Assembly: GCA_026400555.1 (NCBI GenBank)
Contig: JAPLOW010000162.1
Location: 1-42,806, forward strand
DNA from: Hyphomicrobiales bacterium
Lineage (GTDB): Bacteria; Pseudomonadota; Alphaproteobacteria; Rhizobiales; Beijerinckiaceae
Direction: 5' to 3'
Length of the DNA: 42,806 bases
Below are positions 26,678 through 34,715 of this stretch, piece by piece. The stretch's first letter is position 1. Each line of letters opens with the position of its first letter. The notes below the pieces were generated by a model that was given only the letters and a program-made list of their open reading frames with translations, did not search any database and had not been told where the DNA came from. The position numbers and the translations under genes were made by a program.

Positions 26678-27269
26678 GCAGGCGGGCGACGGCAAGATGG
26701 GTCAAGGCGCTCCGATCGCCCGCATGCGGTTGCCGCAGGGGTTGTGCTCGACCTCGGCAAGGCCGAGATGTTCCAGTAGTGGCGGGATATATATCCCGAA
26801 ACGGCCATGAAGGCCCTTCTTCAGCCCGTATCACCCTCCGATGGGGGTGTCCGGCGACCGGCCCCGGGCCTCCACTGACCCCGGGCTTGGCGTCCTTCTG
26901 CTCGTCGGCCGTTCCAAGCTCGACCCAGTCGTGTGGATCGACATGGCGCAACTGTCATGACCAAGAACGGAACCTCCAGCGGAAGCGGAGCGGCGAGCCA
27001 TCCCCGGCGGCTGAAGAGACCGCCGTTGACCTCCTGTTTCACGCTCCACCGGGACCATGTCGACAGCAGAGATGTGGTGATCTGTACGGTTGGCTCGCCG
27101 GTCATGCGCTATGACGCCCGCTTTATCGCCGATCGGCATGCGATGCTTGCCGTGCCAAAATACGACGCTGTGATCCAGCAAAGGAACGCCTCGCCGTCAA
27201 TCTCCGACGCAGTCTGCCGTTGCGTCAGATCATGGCCCACCGCGGGAGGCTCCCGCGCCGGACCGCTGG
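26678..27269. other. 592-base region without a recognisable gene
   Basis: Frames exist on both strands, but none shows a known domain or convincing start. On the minus strand, 26905-26706 can be read as pieces such as PLLEHLGLAEVEHNPCGNRM interrupted by stops, which may be a decayed gene. A perfect 16-base palindrome, CGGGATATATATCCCG, lies at 26783-26798. Base composition is close to the flanks. Confidence 0.5.
26783..26798. repeat. Perfect 16-bp palindrome in a gene-free region
   Basis: CGGGATATATATCCCG reads the same on both strands with no loop. It sits in the otherwise featureless gap between the lipoprotein gene and the thiolase gene. It could be a protein-binding site, but no adjacent start codon supports that. 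Confidence 0.5.
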
Positions 27270-28454
27270 TCAATGGACGGCCTCGATCGCCAGGGCGATG
27301 CCCTGACCGCCGCCGATGCACATCGTGCAAAGGCCGCGCCGTCCGCCCGTCCGCATCAACTCGTAGATCGCCTTGACGAGGATGATCGCGCCGGTCGCGC
27401 CGACCGGATGGCCGAGTGCGATGGCGCCACCGTTCGGGTTGACGCGCTCTTCCCTGAGCCCCAACTCCCTTGAGACCGCGCAGGCCTGCGCCGCGAAGGC
27501 CTCGTTGGATTCGACGACGTCGAAGTCGTCGGCGCTCAGCGCGAGGCGCTCGAGCAGGGTGCGCACTGCCGGAATGGGTCCGACGCCCATCACAGACGGT
27601 TCCACGCCGGCATGCGCATAGCCGATAATCCGCGCCAGCGGCTTCCGGTTCTCCCGCGCCGCCCGCTCTGCCGACATGAGGACCAGCGCCGCAGCGCCGT
27701 CATTGATCCCCGAGGCATTGCCGGCGGTGACCGTGCCCTCCTTGCGGAAGGCGGCGCGCAGGCCGGCCAGGCTGTCGACGGTCGTACCCGGCTTGACGTG
27801 CTCGTCGGTCGAAAAGCTCGCCATCTCGCGACCCTTGCGCACCTCGACGGCAAGGATCTGCGAAGCGAAGCGACCCTCCGCGATAGCGCGCGCCGCTCGG
27901 CTCTGGCTCTCGGCAGCGAAGTGGTCCTGATCCTGGCGGCTGATATGCCAACGCTCGGCGACGTTTTCGGCGGTGATGCCCATATGACCTGCGCCAAACG
28001 GGTCGGTGAGCGCTCCCAGCATCATGTCGTGGAAGGTCATCTCGCCCATCTTGACGCCGGTGCGAATGGCCTGGGTCGCGTGAGGCGCACGCGTCATCGA
28101 TTCCGCGCCACCCGCCAGCGCCACTTCCGCGTCGCCGAGCATGATGAGTTGCGCTGCCGACACCACCGCCTGCAGGCCCGAGCCGCACAGGCGGTTCAGC
28201 GTCATGGCGGGAACCCCCTTGGGAATGCCGGCTTCCATCGCCGCGATCCGTGCCAGGTACATGTCCTTCGGCTCGGTGTTGATCACGTGGCCGAATACCA
28301 CATGTCCTACTGTGTCGGGGGCAATATCGGCGCGCCGCATCGCTTCGGCCGCCACCGCTGCGCCGAGTTCGGTCGGCTGTTTGTCCTTCAAGGACCCCTG
28401 GAACGAGCCGATCGCGGTTCGGACACCGCTGACGATCACCACATCCTGCATCAT
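27270..28454 (-). CDS. Acetyl-CoA acetyltransferase (thiolase)
   Basis: A 394-residue thiolase with the complete catalytic set: nucleophile Cys90 in LNRLCGSG, His349 in GHPVGATGA and Cys379 in CIGGGQG, plus the SNEAFAAQ motif. It cleaves 3-ketoacyl-CoA to acetyl-CoA and a shortened acyl-CoA, or runs the reverse condensation. With the enoyl-CoA hydratase gene 24 bases upstream on the same strand, and the dehydrogenases and ligases on the other strand, it most likely completes the beta-oxidation part of the cluster. The chain length accepted cannot be judged from the sequence. Confidence 0.95.
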   Translation of the reverse strand: MMQDVVIVSGVRTAIGSFQGSLKDKQPTELGAAVAAEAMRRADIAPDTVGHVVFGHVINTEPKDMYLARIAAMEAGIPKGVPAMTLNRLCGSGLQAVVSAAQLIMLGDAEVALAGGAESMTRAPHATQAIRTGVKMGEMTFHDMMLGALTDPFGAGHMGITAENVAERWHISRQDQDHFAAESQSRAARAIAEGRFASQILAVEVRKGREMASFSTDEHVKPGTTVDSLAGLRAAFRKEGTVTAGNASGINDGAAALVLMSAERAARENRKPLARIIGYAHAGVEPSVMGVGPIPAVRTLLERLALSADDFDVVESNEAFAAQACAVSRELGLREERVNPNGGAIALGHPVGATGAIILVKAIYELMRTGGRRGLCTMCIGGGQGIALAIEAVH

Positions 28455-28478
28455 CGATCTCCGTCCGTTCAGGGCGCC

Positions 28479-29267
28479 TCAGCGTCCAAAGCTCGGCTTG
28501 CGGCCGTCGCGAAAGGCGTTCACCGCCTCCTGATGATCCCGTGTTGCGTTCGACATCGCCTCATGGGCGAGGCAGGCGTCCATGACGCTTGCAGCGATCT
28601 GGCGCAATGTGATGTTGACGGCCATCTTCGTGCTGCGGATCGCGAACGGGGCACCCGCCAGCAGCTTATCAGCGAAGGCGTCAACGCGCGCGTCGAGTTC
28701 CTCAGCCGGTACTGCATGGTTGATGAGGCCGATGCGCGCCGCTTCTGAGGCCGTCATCAACTCGCCGGTCATCAGCCATTCCTTGGCGCGGGCATGGCCG
28801 ATGAGTTGCGGCCATATCACGGCCGCGCCATCGCCGGCCGTGAAGCCGACGCTGACATGAGGATCGCCGATCCGGGCCGTCTCCGCTGCGAACACCACAT
28901 CGCAGAACAGCGCCAGCGTCGCACCAAAGCCTGCGGCGTGGCCATTGACCCTCGCAATCAGCGGCTTTTCACAATCCAGCATTGACAGGATGATGCGCTT
29001 GGCTTCACGGGCCGTCTGGCCGAAGCCTTCGTCGATCATGGTCTGCATCCAGTCGATGTCACCGCCTGCCGAAAAGGCCCTCCCCGCCCCGGTCAGTACG
29101 ATCACATCCGAAAGCGGATCGTCGGCAGCATCGTTGAAGACGGTTGCGAGTTCGGCGTGCAGTGCCGCGTTGACCGCGTTCAGCTTATCGGGCCGATCGA
29201 GGGTCAGTGTCAGCACGCGGCCTCGCCGTTCATGCCGGATGAAGAGATAGCGCGTGAAGTCGACCAT
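28479..29267 (-). CDS. Enoyl-CoA hydratase/isomerase family protein
   Basis: The start is set at the ATG at 29267, giving 262 residues of normal crotonase length; the frame is open further upstream, but that part lies in the divergent ligase gene. The crotonase fold is shown by TLDRPDKLNAVN, the oxyanion-hole block GAGRAFSAGGDIDWM and the second block NGHAAGFGATLALFCDVVFA. The two acids of true hydratases are not both evident at their usual places: the second block has an Asp-Pro-His (GDPHVSVGF), so an isomerase or other crotonase reaction is possible. It is cotranscribed with the thiolase gene and divergent from the CoA ligase. Confidence 0.92.
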   Translation of the reverse strand: MVDFTRYLFIRHERRGRVLTLTLDRPDKLNAVNAALHAELATVFNDAADDPLSDVIVLTGAGRAFSAGGDIDWMQTMIDEGFGQTAREAKRIILSMLDCEKPLIARVNGHAAGFGATLALFCDVVFAAETARIGDPHVSVGFTAGDGAAVIWPQLIGHARAKEWLMTGELMTASEAARIGLINHAVPAEELDARVDAFADKLLAGAPFAIRSTKMAVNITLRQIAASVMDACLAHEAMSNATRDHQEAVNAFRDGRKPSFGR

Positions 29268-29294
29268 GGCAGCCTCAGTCTGCGGACTGTTTAA

Positions 29295-29331
29295 AACTTG
29301 CAAGTTCGAAAACTTACGCATAAGTAGATTG
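29295..29331. promoter_or_regulatory. Palindromes in the divergent control region of the catabolic cluster
   Basis: Between the divergent hydratase and ligase genes lie a perfect 12-base palindrome AACTTGCAAGTT (29295-29306) and ACTTA-CGCA-TAAGT (29312-29325). The stretch AGTAGATT that follows is also found upstream of the monooxygenase gene (32987-32994). These are plausible TetR operators, given the two TetR genes in the cluster, but there is no direct proof. Confidence 0.45.
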
Positions 29332-29435
29332 GATCTGTTACCAGCTTGAGTGTGTCCGCGCAACCGCCGATGGGCCGGCTCGCAGCGGGCAGAGATGACG
29401 GGATCGAGAGCGTCGACGGACAGGGGGCAACGCGC

Positions 29436-31136
29436 ATGATCGCTTCGGTCAAGGACAGGCAGGCTGCTCTGGTCCGCCGCATGCCAATTTGGAGTCCGCG
29501 CACGCTCGATCAGATGCTCGACGCTGCCGCCGCAGAGTTCCCGGACCGCCCTTATGTCGTGTCCGATGCGGGGGCCTGGAGCTACGCGCAGATCAGGCTC
29601 CGTTCCGAGCTGATCGCTCAGGGTCTTGCCCAGGCCGGGGTCCGGGCTGGCGACCATGTGGCGCTGCTGATGGCGAACTATCCGGAATTCGTAGCGGCCA
29701 AGTTTGCGATCGCGCGGGTGGGAGCCGCCTGCGTGCCGGTCAATTTCCTCAATCGGCGCGACGAACTTGGCTTCGTGCTGAGGCAGTCGGAGGCGAAGGT
29801 CCTGATCACGATGGATCGCTTCCGCAACCTCGACTATCTCGGGTTCCTTGATGAGCTTGCGCCGGGATGGGAGACGCTGGGCGGCGGCGATGGCTTGCCG
29901 GCTCTCAGGCAGGTCGTTGTCTTCCCGACGACGGGCTCGCCCGTCCGTGACGGCGCCATGGCATTTGCTGCACTCGAAACGCATGGCGCCGCGTGGCGCC
30001 CGCTCGACGGGCGCGATCCGTCGGCGATGTCGGACATGATCTTCACATCCGGAACGACGGGATCGCCCAAGGGGGTGATGCTGTCCCACGACATGGTCCT
30101 GCGCGCGGCCTGCGCCAGTGCCTACTCACGCGCCTTCGACGATCACTGGCGGATCCTGTTCTCGCTGCCGATGTACCATGTCTATGGCTACGTCGAAGGC
30201 ATGCTTTCGGCGCTCTTCGTCGGCGGCGCCATCATCCCCCAACTGCAGTTCGATCCAGCGGCGACACTGGCGGCGATCAGCCGCCATGGCGCGACCGACA
30301 TCCTGCTGGTCCCCACCATGACCCTCGCGCTGCTCGATGAGCTCAGGCAGCGCCACTACGACGTCTCGCCGCTCAAGGCCATGCTGTCCTCCGGGCAGCG
30401 CTCGCCACCCACGATCTGGCAGGATATCCGCAGCCATTTCGGCCCTGTCGAGCTGACCACTGGATACGGCATGACGGAGGTGACCGCGACGACTACGCTG
30501 ACACGCCCGGAAGATCCATTCGAGCGTCTCCTCACCGGTAACGGGCGCATGCGCGACGCCGGCCCGCCGGGCGACCGGACGCTGGGCGGGCGTCTGGTCG
30601 AGTACCGCGTGGTCGATCCCGAAACCGGCCGCCTGCTGGGGACGGGCGAGGTCGGGGAGCTGATGGCGCGCGGGCCTGGCGTCACGGCCGGCTACTACAA
30701 GCACCCCGATGCGACCGCCGAGGCGTTCGACGCCGATGGCTGGCTGCGCAGCGGCGATCTCGGGCGCTTCGACGATGACGGCTATCTCACGCTTGTTGGC
30801 CGCCGCAAGGAAGCCTATCGCTGCGGCGGCGAACAGGTCATGCCGTCGGAGGTCGAGGATATTCTCGTTTCGCATCCGGCGGTGCTGCAGGCTCACGTCG
30901 TTCCGGTGCCAGACAGGAAGATGGGCGAGGCAGGCGCGGCCTATGTGGTGCTGCGGCCAGAGCCCGCGGTGTCGGCGCAGGAGTTGATCGATCTCTGCGC
31001 CGGGCGGCTCGCCCGATTCAAGGTGCCGAAGTACGTCCTGCCGATCAAGGCGGAGGATTTGCCGGTCACACCTTCGGGCCGTGCACGCAAATTCCTCCTG
31101 AGCGAGCGCGCCATCCGCGAGCTCAGCCTCTCGTGA
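29436..31136 (+). CDS. Acyl-CoA ligase (AMP-forming) with Arg at the A10 lysine position
   Basis: The ATG at 29436 is preferred (AGGGGG lies about 12 bases upstream); TTG 29346 and ATG 29370 are alternatives that would add low-complexity residues. The product has 566 residues. The AMP-binding P-loop FTSGTTGSPKG is at 203-213, and YGMTEVTATT, GWLRSGDLGRFDDDG and GRRKEAYRCGGEQVMPSEVE follow. The A10 motif reads TPSGRARKF, with Arg549 where the catalytic lysine of the adenylation step normally stands and Lys552 three residues later. It may use Lys552, be specialised or be weak. The enzyme should activate a carboxylic acid with ATP and CoA. The two MaoC-like genes follow. Confidence 0.93.
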   Translation: MIASVKDRQAALVRRMPIWSPRTLDQMLDAAAAEFPDRPYVVSDAGAWSYAQIRLRSELIAQGLAQAGVRAGDHVALLMANYPEFVAAKFAIARVGAACVPVNFLNRRDELGFVLRQSEAKVLITMDRFRNLDYLGFLDELAPGWETLGGGDGLPALRQVVVFPTTGSPVRDGAMAFAALETHGAAWRPLDGRDPSAMSDMIFTSGTTGSPKGVMLSHDMVLRAACASAYSRAFDDHWRILFSLPMYHVYGYVEGMLSALFVGGAIIPQLQFDPAATLAAISRHGATDILLVPTMTLALLDELRQRHYDVSPLKAMLSSGQRSPPTIWQDIRSHFGPVELTTGYGMTEVTATTTLTRPEDPFERLLTGNGRMRDAGPPGDRTLGGRLVEYRVVDPETGRLLGTGEVGELMARGPGVTAGYYKHPDATAEAFDADGWLRSGDLGRFDDDGYLTLVGRRKEAYRCGGEQVMPSEVEDILVSHPAVLQAHVVPVPDRKMGEAGAAYVVLRPEPAVSAQELIDLCAGRLARFKVPKYVLPIKAEDLPVTPSGRARKFLLSERAIRELSLS

Positions 31137-31194
31137 GCGATTTGCCGAAACGAGACACCAGATATGACAGCATCGCCGATGGAGAGGACGGACC

Positions 31195-31686
31195 ATGACC
31201 GAGCCGCATGAGGCCTCCAGACAGGCCTACCGGATCACAGCGGACACGCCGGTCGGGTTCAGACTGATTGGCGTCAAGAAGAAGGCAGCGATCCAGTTGA
31301 TGGGATCGCGGCTGTGGGGACGCTTCAACCCAAACCACTGGGATCCGGTCTATGCTGCCCAGACCGGGCTTAAGGCGCCCATCCAGACAGGTGAGATGAG
31401 TTCGGCCTACATTGCCGAGATGTGCGTCAACTACTTCGGGGCGGATTTTTTCCGCGGCGCACGCTTCGCCTGCAAGTACGTGGCATCCACCTACGCAAAC
31501 GAGGTCATCACCACGCACGGCGTTGTCATCGCCAAGACTCCGAAGGCTGACGGATACCGGTTCGAGGTGGAGGTCTGGGCCGAGAATCAGGACGGCGAGA
31601 AAAAGAGCGTTGGCACGGTCGAGGTCGATGTCGGGACATCTCGCCCGACCCTCGCGCTTGAACCCTTCAAGGAGGTCGCACCATGA
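31195..31686 (+). CDS. MaoC-like hot-dog protein, subunit A
   Basis: A 163-residue protein with a MaoC-like hot-dog pattern: RFNPNHWDPVYAAQTGLKAPI followed by a conserved helix QTGEMSSAYIAEMCVNYFG. The ribosome-binding site GGAGAGGAC lies just before the ATG. Its stop overlaps the start of the next hot-dog gene by four bases, so the two products probably form a heteromeric hydratase, as known for steroid-degrading ChsH1/ChsH2 and other split MaoC pairs. A role in adding water to an unsaturated acyl-CoA is inferred. It could also be a dehydratase partner with only a structural role. Confidence 0.78.
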   Translation: MTEPHEASRQAYRITADTPVGFRLIGVKKKAAIQLMGSRLWGRFNPNHWDPVYAAQTGLKAPIQTGEMSSAYIAEMCVNYFGADFFRGARFACKYVASTYANEVITTHGVVIAKTPKADGYRFEVEVWAENQDGEKKSVGTVEVDVGTSRPTLALEPFKEVAP

Positions 31687-32216
31687 GCGCGGAACCCAGA
31701 ACGGACGGCCTGCGTCCCATGACGGAGGTTCAGATCAGCCAGACGCGTGATTTTGTCCAGAGCCTGGAGCAGGAGTCCCTGCCTTACTGGGACATGGTCG
31801 AGGTCGGCGACGTGCTGTCGCGCGAACTGAGGATCACGCCGGAACTCGTCATCCTGTATGCCGACGCTGTCGAGGACTATAATCCTTGGTATGAGGGCTG
31901 GCGGATGAACATCTGGCACATCCCCGGCGAGTCGCCCTTCGGGCCCGCGATCGTGCCACCGATGCTGGTGTCGCATTTCGTGCTGTCGGTGCAGTTCGAT
32001 CACACAAAACCATTCGCCATCGGCTCGATCCACACCTTCCACGATTCGGAGATCCTTGAACCGATCCGGGTCGGCGCCCTTGTGCGCATCGAGGCGAAAG
32101 CTATCGACAAGTTCGAGAAGCGTGGCCGCCGCTACGTTCGGCATGTGGTCAAGGTGGTGGATGTCGAAACCGGCCGCCTCTGCTTTCGCGAGACCAGGGA
32201 CATCCTGTCTCGATGA
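31683..32216 (+). CDS. MaoC-like hot-dog protein, subunit B with altered hydratase motif
   Basis: A 177-residue hot-dog protein coupled to the preceding gene by ATGA and to the TetR gene by another ATGA. The hydratase-2 signature (S/T-G-D-x-N-P-x-H) is recognisable as VEDYNPWY: Asp65, Asn67 and Pro68 remain, but the Gly is Glu64 and the catalytic His is Tyr70. So this subunit may depend on its partner for the base or catalyse a different reaction. The block FGPAIVPPMLVSHFVLSVQF is also typical of the family. Confidence 0.8.
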   Translation: MSAEPRTDGLRPMTEVQISQTRDFVQSLEQESLPYWDMVEVGDVLSRELRITPELVILYADAVEDYNPWYEGWRMNIWHIPGESPFGPAIVPPMLVSHFVLSVQFDHTKPFAIGSIHTFHDSEILEPIRVGALVRIEAKAIDKFEKRGRRYVRHVVKVVDVETGRLCFRETRDILSR

Positions 32217-32875
32217 GCGGCGCAACCCAGCAGCCGCCGATCGCGCTGAGCATGAAGGATGAGGTCGCGGCCCTGAAGCGGCAGCGGACAGTCGAGGTCG
32301 CAGTCGATCTTTTCTATGTAAACGGCTATGCCAATACGACGCTGGATGCCGTCGCCGAGCGGCTTGGCGTCAGCAAACCCTTCATCTACGCCAATTTCGG
32401 CTCAAAGGCTGAGCTTCTGGCCGAAATCTGCACAAGAGGCGTCGTGGTTGCCGATGAGGCGGTCGACTCGGTGCTGGCGCTTGGGCTCGGGCCTTCGCGC
32501 AGCCTGGAACGCTTCTGCCGCAGCTATGTCACAGCGGTCCTCGAGAACCAGAAGCACATAGCGGTCTATGTCCGCGAGGAGAAGAACCTCGATGCCGCTG
32601 ACAGCGCTCGCATCGGGGCTCTGCGGCGCCATTTCCTCGCCAAGCTCGCCGCGCTCCTCGAAGCGGGCGCAGCGTCGGGTGATTTCGACGTTGATGACAG
32701 CCAGATCGCGGCGCTCGCCATCGCGGGATCCGTGACCTGGTCGACTTTCTGGTATCGGTCGGGCGGGCGCCTTTCTGTCAGTCAGATCGCCGATCAGATC
32801 ACGCGCTCCATTATCGGCTCAGTGCGCCTGCGCCCTGTCGCAGATGACAAGGTTAGTGAATTTACCAACCAGTAG
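32213..32875 (+). CDS. TetR-family transcriptional regulator (first)
   Basis: A 220-residue regulator. The N-terminal DNA-binding domain has the helix-turn-helix TTLDAVAERLGVSKPFIYANFGSK (key parts LDAVAERLGV and KPFIYANFGSK). The C-terminal ligand-binding domain is helical and typical of acyl-CoA-responsive regulators such as those of beta-oxidation clusters. Its start overlaps the MaoC subunit B stop by four bases, so it is likely to control its own operon. It is similar in the DNA-binding part to the second TetR protein encoded at 35485-36177; both share the KPFIY and FGSK blocks and LLAEIC. Confidence 0.93.
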   Translation: MSGATQQPPIALSMKDEVAALKRQRTVEVAVDLFYVNGYANTTLDAVAERLGVSKPFIYANFGSKAELLAEICTRGVVVADEAVDSVLALGLGPSRSLERFCRSYVTAVLENQKHIAVYVREEKNLDAADSARIGALRRHFLAKLAALLEAGAASGDFDVDDSQIAALAIAGSVTWSTFWYRSGGRLSVSQIADQITRSIIGSVRLRPVADDKVSEFTNQ

Positions 32876-32945
32876 CCGTGATATCCGTGCCGCAGCTTTT
32901 GTCGCAGGCGATTGGGAAAATTCGGGACAAACGCGCAATTAGCGC

Positions 32946-33016
32946 TTGCATTGCGATAGGTCATACGGCAGTTATTATACCGACTAGTAGATTTATCATG
33001 CCATGAGTAAGGAGGG
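32946..33016 (+). promoter_or_regulatory. Control region upstream of the monooxygenase operon
   Basis: A TTGCGA-18-TATACC pair (32952-32981) could be a promoter. ACTAGT (32983-32988) and the shared stretch AGTAGATT (32987-32994) lie just downstream, where a repressor could act. A strong AAGGAGGG (33009-33016) is 25 bases before the chosen ATG, further than usual. Confidence 0.35.
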
Positions 33017-33040
33017 CTCCGCAGCGCCGGGGCTGACACC

Positions 33041-34681
33041 ATGGAAACGGTCGACATTCTCATCGTCGGTGCGGGCTTCGCCGGTCTGCGAGCGCTGCAT
33101 ACCTTCCGCAGCCAGGGACGGCATGCGCTGGTGATCGAAGCCAGTGACGGCATCGGTGGCGTGTGGCGACACAACGCTTATCCGGGCGCGCGTTGCGATG
33201 TGGAAAGCTACGACTACTCCTACAGCTTCTCGCCCGAACTCGAGCAGGAGTGGCGCTGGAGCGAGCGCTACGCGACGCAGCCGGAGATTCTGCGTTACAT
33301 CGAGCATGTCGCTGACCGGTTCGGGCTGCGCGACGGCATCCTCTTGCGGACCCGTATGGCGTCCGCCGTTTATGATGAAGCGGCCGACCGCTGGACTGTT
33401 TCGTCAGAAGACGGACGAAGCTGGTCAGCCCGGCACCTGATGCTCTGCATGGGCCAGTTGTCGGCTCCCAAGAGCCCGAACTATCCCGGTCTCGCCGACT
33501 ACCGTGGCGAGGTCCTTCACAGCGGCGACTGGCCCAACAAGCCGGTCAGCTACGCCGGCAAGCGCGTCGGGATCATTGGTACGGGTTCGTCCGGCATGCA
33601 GATGACGCCGGTGATCGCCCAGCAGGCTGACCATCTGGTTGTGTTCCAGCGCACGGCGAACTTCAGCATCCCGGCCGCCAACGCGCCCGTCACCGAGGCG
33701 GAAGACCATGCGGTGAAAGCGGCCTATGCGGCCCGGCGCGAGCAGGCCCGCAATTCGCCGACCGGGCTTGGCTTCAAACCCAATCGTGTTTCCGCGCTCG
33801 ACGCGTCTGCTCAAGATCGTGAGGCAGTTTATGAAGCGGCGTGGAACCGCCTCGGATTTGGTTTTGCGCTCGCCTACTACGACATCCTGCTTTCGCGGGC
33901 CGCGAACGATACCGCTGTGGACTTCATCCGTCGCAAGATCGCATCAAAGATCGACGATCCGGTGCTGCGCGAGAAGCTGATGCCGAAGGGGCACCCTTTC
34001 GCCTCGCGCCGCCCATCGGTCGACAGCGGCTATTTCGAGGCCTTCAACCGACCCAATGTCGAGTTGGCGGACATCCGCGAGGCACCAATCCAGCGCTTCA
34101 CGCCGTCCGGCATCGAAACGGCCGCGAAGCACCATGATCTCGATATGGTCATCCTCGCGACGGGCTTCGATGTTTTCACGGGCTCGTTGTTGAAGCCGCG
34201 GATCGTCGGGCGGCGCGGTGTCACCTTGCGGGATAAATGGGCAGACGGGCCCACCAGCCATCTCGGCGTCGCCGTCGCCGGATTCCCGAACATGCTGATC
34301 GTCTGCGGGCCTGGAAGCCCGTCCCTGCTCAGCAACGTGCTGCTCTCGACCGAAGAGCAGATCGACTGGTTCAGCCGCTTGCTGAGGCATCTCGACGACA
34401 AGGGAATCCACGCCTTCGAGGTTGGCGTCGAGGCCGAGCGGACGTGGGCGGAGCACATCGCCGAACGCGTTCGCGAGACGCTCTACATGACGACGGACTC
34501 CTATTACAACGGCGCGGAAGTGTCTGGAAAGCCTCGCGTTTTCATGCCTTACTCCGGTGGCGTGCGCGGCTACCGGCGTCTGCTGGAACGCTGCGAGGCC
34601 GAGGGCTACACCGGTTTTGACTTCTCGGGGGGGGGCTCTGCTGCAAAGGCCGCACGTCCCGCTCTGGCAAGCCACGGCTGA
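33041..34681 (+). CDS. Baeyer-Villiger-type flavin monooxygenase
   Basis: A 546-residue flavoprotein with two Rossmann motifs: GAGFAG at 10-15 (FAD) and GTGSSG at 180-185 (NADPH). GGVWRHNAYPGARCD matches the G-G-x-W-x7-P-G-x-x-x-D motif. The fingerprint F-x-G-x3-H-x3-W-P is present as YRGEVLHSGDWP (Tyr154, His160, Trp164), with Tyr replacing Phe. Type I enzymes insert oxygen next to a ketone to give a lactone or ester. The nearest relatives by motif are the cyclohexanone and related ketone monooxygenases; the substrate here is unknown. No in-frame start lies upstream before a TAA at 33008. A nine-G run close to the end (34627-34635) puts the last 17 residues in doubt. Confidence 0.92.
   Translation: METVDILIVGAGFAGLRALHTFRSQGRHALVIEASDGIGGVWRHNAYPGARCDVESYDYSYSFSPELEQEWRWSERYATQPEILRYIEHVADRFGLRDGILLRTRMASAVYDEAADRWTVSSEDGRSWSARHLMLCMGQLSAPKSPNYPGLADYRGEVLHSGDWPNKPVSYAGKRVGIIGTGSSGMQMTPVIAQQADHLVVFQRTANFSIPAANAPVTEAEDHAVKAAYAARREQARNSPTGLGFKPNRVSALDASAQDREAVYEAAWNRLGFGFALAYYDILLSRAANDTAVDFIRRKIASKIDDPVLREKLMPKGHPFASRRPSVDSGYFEAFNRPNVELADIREAPIQRFTPSGIETAAKHHDLDMVILATGFDVFTGSLLKPRIVGRRGVTLRDKWADGPTSHLGVAVAGFPNMLIVCGPGSPSLLSNVLLSTEEQIDWFSRLLRHLDDKGIHAFEVGVEAERTWAEHIAERVRETLYMTTDSYYNGAEVSGKPRVFMPYSGGVRGYRRLLERCEAEGYTGFDFSGGGSAAKAARPALASHG
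34627..34635 (+). repeat. Nine-G homopolymer at the monooxygenase 3' end
   Basis: Nine consecutive G residues encode S529-G530-G531-G532. With one G fewer the reading frame would pass, without a stop, into the SDR gene starting at 34716, joining both proteins through about 29 residues. With nine, the monooxygenase stops at 34681. Homopolymers of this length are slippage-prone in cells and in sequencing. Confidence 0.9.
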
Positions 34682-34715
34682 GGCGGCCCATGTTGATGCA
34701 AGCGGCACATCAGCC

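Noticed and set aside
26831-27181. Minus-strand frame of 116 codons in the gap before the thiolase
   Set aside because: No recognisable domain, and the continuation after its stop is in the same frame only as fragments; may be a relic, but not supportable as a gene.
33003-33040. ATG at 33003 close to AAGGAGGG, upstream of the monooxygenase
   Set aside because: It is out of frame with the monooxygenase and gives only a short overlapping frame without features.
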